A DNA stretch of 25,590 nucleotides, taken from positions 1 to 25,590 of the IMG/VR virus record IMGVR_UViG_3300044911_001625, one strand, 5' to 3'. Source of the DNA: a virus. The notes below the pieces were generated by a model. The model saw only the letters and a list, made by a program, of their open reading frames with translations. It was not told the DNA's origin and made no database searches. The position numbers were made by a program, and so were the translations under genes. Positions 21,503 through 25,590 of this stretch are shown piece by piece (the stretch's first letter is position 1; the number at the start of each line of letters is the position of its first letter).

Positions 21503-21877
21503 TCAAGACAGCTCTTTCCAGCAGGCGACGACATGAAGGTCGCCGCCGACCGAGGCCGTGGCGTAGATCGACTCGGCCTCGGTCAGGCAGAGGCCGAGAT
21601 CCTTCGACGCGACGACGAGCGTGGCGTCGGCCGGGACCGTGATCGTGTGCGCGAGTTTGGTCGCCGTGCCCGTGTTCGTCGCCGAGGCGTAGACCGAGAT
21701 CGTGACGTCGCAGGCGTTCACGCCGTCCACGTTCGCGACGATGAGCGAGTCGATGAGATACACCTTCCCGGAGGAGGCCGCGTTGCTTACGACCTGGGTC
21801 TCGGTCGTGTTGTCGAGCCTCACGAACGCGTTATTCAGGACGACAGTCGAGGCCGAGGCGATGTTTGGGTTTGCCAT
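21503..21877 (-). CDS. Small virion-like protein of unknown function
   Basis: A 124-residue beta-rich protein starting MANPNIASASTVVLNNAF, with alternating strand pattern (VYLIDSLIVANVDG, DVTISVYASAT, HTITVPADATLVVASKDLGL) and a helixless C terminus. Proteins of this length with this strand pattern are common among phage tail or decoration proteins, but no family was identified. It is placed between a collagen-like fibre and the LamG protein. Confidence 0.62.
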   Translation of the reverse strand: MANPNIASASTVVLNNAFVRLDNTTETQVVSNAASSGKVYLIDSLIVANVDGVNACDVTISVYASATNTGTATKLAHTITVPADATLVVASKDLGLCLTEAESIYATASVGGDLHVVACWKELS

Positions 21878-21884
21878 GCGTCAC

Positions 21885-22841
21885 CTATGAGAGGGCGAGG
21901 ACCAGGCCGAGCGAGACACCGCCGGAGCCCGTGTTCCCCCGTGGGATCGTGATGTCGAGGACCGCGGCAGAGCTGCTGCCGCTGTTCGTGACCGAGGCGT
22001 TCGACCCTGCCGCTCCGGTCGTCACCGTGCCGATGGCGATCGTGGCGGCGGCCCCGGCGGGGCCGGTTGCCCCGGCCGAGCCGGCGGGTCCGGTCTCGCC
22101 CGCGGCCCCGGCGGGGCCGGTGATCGCCGACAGGGCGACGATGTTCGTCCAGGTCGAGCCGCCGACGTAACGCCACTGGATGTGCGTCCCGGAGGCCTGG
22201 AACTCAACGTCGCCTCCGTCGGTCCCTTCGTCTCCCCTGGGGATCGTCAGGTTCAGCGTCTGGGCCGGGGCGGTACCCGTGATCGTGGCCGAGGCCGACG
22301 AGCCGGCGGCCCCCGTGGTCACCGTGCCGATCGTGAGCGTGTTCGCGGGTCCGGCGGCGCCGGTTGCCCCTTGCGGCCCAGTGATCGCGGAGAGGGCAAC
22401 GAGGTTCGTCCAGGTCGAGCCGCCGACCGGTCGCCATTGAACGTGCGTGGCGGTCGTCTGTAGCTCGAGCGTCGCGCCCGTCGCGCCGGTGGCCCCGGCG
22501 GGGCCGGTGATCGACGCGAGCGTGGCGAGATCCGACCAGGTCGAGCCGCCGACGACGCGCCACTGGATGTGCGTCGCGGTCGTCTGTAGCTCGAGGTTCG
22601 GTCCGGCCGCCCCGGCGGGCCCGGCCGGGCCCTGGGGAAGCGTGAGGTTCAGCGTCTGGTTTGGGGCGGCGCCCGTGATCGTGGCGGCGGCGGTGCCCGT
22701 CGCGACCGTGCCGATCGCGAGCGTGTTCGCAGGGCCGGTGTTTCCGGTGGGCCCGCGGTCGCCAGTCTGCGCGACGGTCACGCTCGCGGTCGTGCCGGAG
22801 ACTGCGACCGTCACGGGGCTCCCGGTGATCGTCACGCTCAT
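21885..22841 (-). CDS. Collagen-like tail fibre with alternating repeat modules
   Basis: A 318-residue fibre protein. The N terminus (MSVTITGSPVTVAVSG) is beta-rich and may attach to the tail. Then follow collagen-like Gly-X-Y runs (about 29-37, 71-81, 114-123, 155-166, 243-265) separated by two module types: B (about 33 residues, NTLAIGTV...LNLTLPQG) at 39-71, 167-203 and 267-302, and A (about 31 residues, THIQWR.VGGSTW..L) at 82-113, 124-154 and 211-242. Order is B-A-A-B-A-B. Collagen-like triplets make trimeric stalks in many phage fibres; the modules probably are spacer domains. The start overlaps the previous stop by four bases. Confidence 0.86.
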   Translation of the reverse strand: MSVTITGSPVTVAVSGTTASVTVAQTGDRGPTGNTGPANTLAIGTVATGTAAATITGAAPNQTLNLTLPQGPAGPAGAAGPNLELQTTATHIQWRVVGGSTWSDLATLASITGPAGATGATGATLELQTTATHVQWRPVGGSTWTNLVALSAITGPQGATGAAGPANTLTIGTVTTGAAGSSASATITGTAPAQTLNLTIPRGDEGTDGGDVEFQASGTHIQWRYVGGSTWTNIVALSAITGPAGAAGETGPAGSAGATGPAGAAATIAIGTVTTGAAGSNASVTNSGSSSAAVLDITIPRGNTGSGGVSLGLVLALS

Positions 22842-23197
22842 GGCGAGGTCGGCGACACGACGCCGGAGAGGTAGGTCCTGGTCACCGTTCCGGGCGACAC
22901 GCCGCGGAAAAACCAGCGGTAGCTCTTGGTCGGCGACAGGGCTGCGGTCTGCACTTCGGTGAGCGACAGGACGAGCTGCCCGAGGGCGGCGTTCGTCACC
23001 TCGATCGCGAAGGTCGCCGCGGTCGCGCCCTGCGAGGCGATCGCGACGCCGTTCTGGTAGCTGGGCGAAACCTCATAGACGAGGGCGGTCCAGGAGAACC
23101 CGGTTCCGTCGATCGACAGGTCGATCCCCAGCGTGAACTCGTCGCCCGGGACGAACGCCAGCGTTAGGTCGGCCGGTAATGCGGAGAACGTGGGCAT
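22838..23197 (-). CDS. BppU-like / fibre-associated small protein, copy 2
   Basis: A 119-residue protein with beta-sandwich pattern: LPADLTLAFVPGDEFTLGIDLSID at 7-30, a FSWTALVYEV strand and a C-terminal SYRWFFRGVSPGTVTRTYLSG. It is clearly related by eye to the 106-residue protein at 25131-25451 (both have LPx-L-LAF..GDEF...ID-SI and a Trp strand). The GDEF pattern recalls the N-terminal domain of baseplate upper proteins (BppU). Each copy lies directly before a collagen-like fibre, so it may attach or align the fibre. The gene follows regulatory element copy 3; there is no clear Shine-Dalgarno. Confidence 0.72.
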   Translation of the reverse strand: MPTFSALPADLTLAFVPGDEFTLGIDLSIDGTGFSWTALVYEVSPSYQNGVAIASQGATAATFAIEVTNAALGQLVLSLTEVQTAALSPTKSYRWFFRGVSPGTVTRTYLSGVVSPTSP

Positions 23198-23226
23198 ACG
23201 GAGACCGTAACCGCGGGCCGGAGTGG

Positions 23227-23238
23227 CGGGAAAGTTTC
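23227..23238 (-). promoter_or_regulatory. GAAACTTTNCCG element, copy 3 (before fibre cassette 2)
   Basis: Minus-strand GAAACTTTCCCG overlapping the stop of the chaperone-like gene, in a 39-base gap before the next gene. It is 29 bases from the start codon, shorter than for copies 1 and 2, and that start has no clear Shine-Dalgarno. If it is a -35 element, transcription would begin close to the start codon. Confidence 0.58.
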
Positions 23239-23647
23239 AGATCGCCGCGGCCTCGCGGAACGCTGTGTCGAGGGTCGAGGCGTCGAGGCCGAGAGCCGGG
23301 CCGAGGGCGGCAAGCCACGCGCTGCTTCGGTGGACCTCGGTCCCATACTCCCACTCGACGCGGACGCTCTCGCGGGTGATCGCGTCGGGGATCGACGCGA
23401 TCACGGCATCGACCTGGGCGAGCGTGATCCCGTGACGGATCAGCCAGAGGCGGGCTTGCCTGGCGGAGATCGTGGCGGGGACCGGCGAATCGTCGGCGGC
23501 ATACTGCCAGCCGGCCGGCAGTTGGTCGGCCGGAACGGCCGTGCATCCGTCGGGCGGAGACCAGCCTTCGGGAACGTCTGGACGGACGAACGTCACGACG
23601 CGGCCGGCCGTGTTGACGATCGCGAAGGAGGCGGCGTTGATTCCCAC
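23237..23647 (-). CDS. Tail fibre assembly chaperone-like protein
   Basis: A 136-residue protein from a GTG at 23647 preceded by GGAG; the upstream gene's stop lies a few bases before. The N-terminal half is beta-type (INAASFAIVNTAGRVVTFVRPDVPEGW). The C-terminal half, ARQARLWLIRHGITLAQVDAVIASIP, WEYGTEVHRSSAWLAALGPALG and TAFREAAAI, has the features of proteins that follow fibre genes and assist their assembly (XkdW/tail fibre assembly-type): a short RQ-led helix, a Trp-led middle and a last Asp-X2-Phe helix. The location straight after a large fibre gene agrees. Placement is inferred; the family link is moderate. Confidence 0.67.
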   Translation of the reverse strand: MGINAASFAIVNTAGRVVTFVRPDVPEGWSPPDGCTAVPADQLPAGWQYAADDSPVPATISARQARLWLIRHGITLAQVDAVIASIPDAITRESVRVEWEYGTEVHRSSAWLAALGPALGLDASTLDTAFREAAAI

Positions 23648-23649
23648 GG

Positions 23650-25131
23650 TCAGCTCCACGCGATGATTCGCACTAGACCGTTGCCGCCGTTTCCGCCGGC
23701 ACCAGACGGCGATCCGTTGACACTTGCGCCGCCGCCGCCGCCGCCGCCGCCGGGGAACGCGCCGTTGCCTCCGGCGCCTCCCGCGCCGGCAGAGTTGCCG
23801 CCGCCGCCGCCGCCGCCTTGGCCGCAAATGCCTCCATAGGCGAGATAGGCCACGCCAGCCGTTCCAGCCCCCCCTCCGGCCGTGCCGCCTGCGAGGTCCG
23901 GGATATTGAAATTGTCGCCACCGCGAAGCCGGACGTTTCCGCCCGCCCCCGCAGTGTTGGAAGAGTTGACACCGCCGCCGCCGCCGCCAGCGGAACAACC
24001 TCCTTGGGCAAAGTTGGTGGAGTTCATCGCCCCTGTGGGTGGCGATGCAGATGACCCGCCGGCTCCGCCGAGGTTGCACTGGCCGGGGCCGGTGTTTTCG
24101 TTCGACCCTGCGGCGCCACTTCCGCCGCTGGTAGTGCCGGCGCCTCCACCGTTTCCGGGTGTTGCCATTAGCACGACGGGGCCGGAGCTGTTGCCAGAGC
24201 GTATGAATGTGTAGTTGTTGTAGGTGCCCGCACTGCCGTTCGTGTCGTCCGCAGTGACGGCAGCGCCGCCCGCGCCGCCAGGCGATACGCTGATCCATAG
24301 CGTCGTCGATGGAAGGTCTGTGACGCTGATCGTCATTGTTTTCACTTCGCCCGACCCGCCGCCGCCGCCGCCTCCGCGAACGGACCCAGCGGCGCCGCGA
24401 CGACCCGACCCGCCGCCGCCTCCGCTTCCGACGACCACCAGCGAAACGGTTTTCACCGCGGCCGGAATCGTGAACGTGTAGCCGCTGGCAGCGCTCCCAG
24501 TAGCCCCGGACGGGGCACTCGTCCTTGTGAACTCGAAGACGGTAGCCTTGGTGATCGTCACGGCCCCAGTCGCCCCGTCGACGCTCGTCACCGGAGGCGC
24601 GGCGTAGGTCTGGTCGCCGCGCAGGAACGTCGAGGCCGAAGCCGTCCCGCTCCCGAGCCGCGCCGTCGCGATCGTGCCGGTCGCGATGTCGCTCGCCGCG
24701 TGAGTGTGCGTGGTCGGCGTCCGCGAGTCGGAGAGCCGGGCGTCGTTCCCCTGGCAGACCGTGCCAGCGGCCGAGCCGAAGTTTGGCACCAGGGCGCCGC
24801 TCGAGGTCGTGAGCCCAGCCCCGACCGAGAGGCCGACCGTCTGCGCGGCGTAGGTGACCGGAGCCGTGGCCGAGACGACGCCGGGATCGCCCTGCGGGCC
24901 GGTCGCGCCTGCTGGGCCTGTTGCTCCCGCCGCACCCGTGGCGCCGGTCGCTCCCGTGGCACCCGCGGCCCCGGCCGGGCCGGCCGGTCCCTGGGGACCC
25001 TGCGGGCCTGTCGCCCCGGCCGCTCCTGCCGGTCCGGCCGCGCCGGCCGGTCCCTGCGGCCCGGCTGGGCCTTGCCCGCCGGAGACCCCGACGGAGACAT
25101 CCTGGTCGCTCGCGGTGACGTTGATCGGCAT
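23650..25131 (-). CDS. Collagen-like tail fibre with glycine-rich adhesin end
   Basis: A 493-residue protein. Residues 1-18 form a short beta-rich head; 19-84 are 22 uninterrupted Gly-X-Y triplets (GPAGPQG and alike); about 85-285 form a linker with [14 protein letters not shown] (a segment common in phage fibre stalks) and a [14 protein letters not shown] element; and about 285-493 form a glycine-rich domain with several runs of seven to eight glycines separated by short strands ([36 protein letters not shown]) ending in LVRIIAWS. The Gly-rich end is like distal adhesin domains of tail fibres, in which polyglycine-II-type helices present variable loops. It starts with the TGATG junction, so coupled to the BppU-like gene. 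Confidence 0.87.
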   Translation of the reverse strand: MPINVTASDQDVSVGVSGGQGPAGPQGPAGAAGPAGAAGATGPQGPQGPAGPAGAAGATGATGATGAAGATGPAGATGPQGDPGVVSATAPVTYAAQTVGLSVGAGLTTSSGALVPNFGSAAGTVCQGNDARLSDSRTPTTHTHAASDIATGTIATARLGSGTASASTFLRGDQTYAAPPVTSVDGATGAVTITKATVFEFTRTSAPSGATGSAASGYTFTIPAAVKTVSLVVVGSGGGGGSGRRGAAGSVRGGGGGGGSGEVKTMTISVTDLPSTTLWISVSPGGAGGAAVTADDTNGSAGTYNNYTFIRSGNSSGPVVLMATPGNGGGAGTTSGGSGAAGSNENTGPGQCNLGGAGGSSASPPTGAMNSTNFAQGGCSAGGGGGGVNSSNTAGAGGNVRLRGGDNFNIPDLAGGTAGGGAGTAGVAYLAYGGICGQGGGGGGGNSAGAGGAGGNGAFPGGGGGGGGASVNGSPSGAGGNGGNGLVRIIAWS

Positions 25132-25451
25132 CAGTTGTAGACCTCGACGGTCCCCTGTAGGACGGTCCGGATCGAATCGCCGGGGGCGGTCCAGGCGAGC
25201 CTCCAGCCGTAGGTCCCGGCCGCGAGCGCGGACGTCTGGATCTCGGAGAGAGCGACGTTCACTTGGCCGTTCGCCGCGCTCACGACCGAGACCGTCGGGG
25301 TCGCGATCGTCGTCCCGGTGACGACGGAGTAGATCGCGGCCGACCAGGTGTAGGAGGTCGTCGCGATGGAGAAGTCGATGAGCGTCGAGAACTCGTCCCC
25401 GCGGCGGAACGCGAGCGAGAGCGAGCCCGGTAGCGTGTCGGTGAGCGGCAT
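25131..25451 (-). CDS. BppU-like / fibre-associated small protein, copy 1
   Basis: A 106-residue beta-rich protein ([55 protein letters not shown]) that resembles the protein at 22838-23197 and likewise lies directly before a collagen-like fibre. It would be an N-terminal BppU-like or Ig-like adaptor. The stop shares one base with the fibre start. It begins nine bases after the preceding gene's stop. Confidence 0.72.
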   Translation of the reverse strand: MPLTDTLPGSLSLAFRRGDEFSTLIDFSIATTSYTWSAAIYSVVTGTTIATPTVSVVSAANGQVNVALSEIQTSALAAGTYGWRLAWTAPGDSIRTVLQGTVEVYN

Positions 25452-25460
25452 AGCCTGCGA

Positions 25461-25590
25461 TTATCCCCCGTCTGCCGGGTCGGCAAAGTCTGGCGACGGT
25501 CGCCAGGTCGGGTTCCACTTCTCGCGGCGCGTCTCCTCGGTCCATCCGGCCTGAACCTCCGCGATCCGCCAGGCGATTTCGGCGTCCGTC
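25461..25590 (-). CDS. C-terminal part of an unidentified protein at the window edge
   Basis: A frame open through the right edge and closed by TAA at 25461-25463. It encodes about 42 residues ending in an amphipathic helix ([22 protein letters not shown]) and a Pro/Asp-rich tail ([17 protein letters not shown]). It is a short distance (nine bases) before the BppU-like gene and so probably belongs to the same leftward operon. Too little remains to say what it does. Confidence 0.6.
   Translation of the reverse strand, partial: TDAEIAWRIAEVQAGWTEETRREKWNPTWRPSPDFADPADGG

Noticed and set aside
23700-25100. Dense short repeats that could suggest a CRISPR array or VNTR
   Set aside because: The repeats are codon runs for glycine and Gly-X-Y triplets in fibre genes. 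There is no regular repeat-spacer pattern.
25478-25490. A fourth GAAACTTTNCCG-like site (GACTTTGCCG)
   Set aside because: It differs at several positions and lies within the coding sequence of the partial gene (codons for D-F-A-D), so it is not a comparable intergenic element.
20700-25590. A diversity-generating retroelement acting on the fibre genes
   Set aside because: No reverse transcriptase, template repeat or matching variable repeat with adenine-specific differences was seen in the window.

Overview
The window is most of the late (virion assembly) region of a tailed, siphovirus-like phage or prophage. The DNA is visibly very GC-rich, with long open antisense frames on both strands. 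Many small proteins look like families I associate with planctomycete genomes and their proviruses (for example the short protein at 4446-4784, the zinc-ribbon protein at 3244-3498 and the Cys-rich secreted protein at 12641-12958). I therefore infer a planctomycete host; that is family-level recognition, not proof.

Layout. A tyrosine-recombinase integrase (98-1078, plus strand) sits at the left edge. Every other gene runs on the minus strand, so transcription goes from right to left. Read in that direction: a partial gene at the right edge; two tail-fibre cassettes, each a small BppU-like protein followed by a collagen-like fibre (25451-23650 and 23197-21885), with a chaperone-like gene between them; a small virion-like protein and a LamG-domain protein; an HNH nuclease; small and large terminase; portal; and a prohead protease fused to a HAD-phosphatase domain. 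Next comes a roughly 3 kb block of small membrane or secreted proteins that includes a papain-like cysteine protease (15664-12641), then the HK97-fold major capsid protein, head-tail connectors, two tail-tube-like proteins, the tail assembly chaperone pair with a textbook -1 frameshift signal, and the tape measure protein. The block ends with tail-tip-like proteins, a calcineurin-like phosphoesterase, a DUF6378-like protein, a one-helix membrane protein and a PEDS1/CarF/Kua-like lipid desaturase.

Genes are packed tightly. At least a dozen junctions are ATGA, GTGA or TGATG overlaps, implying translational coupling. Only five gaps on the minus strand exceed about 35 bases, and three of them carry the same 12-base element GAAACTTTNCCG, a strong candidate for a phage-wide promoter or other regulatory site. 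No replication genes, repressor, conventional endolysin, tRNA or CRISPR array was seen.

Most noteworthy: the lipid desaturase homologue in a phage accessory tail; the protease-HAD fusion; the papain-like protease in a secretory block, a possible lysis or envelope-attack module for a protein-rich planctomycete envelope; the complete frameshift signal; and the shared intergenic element.
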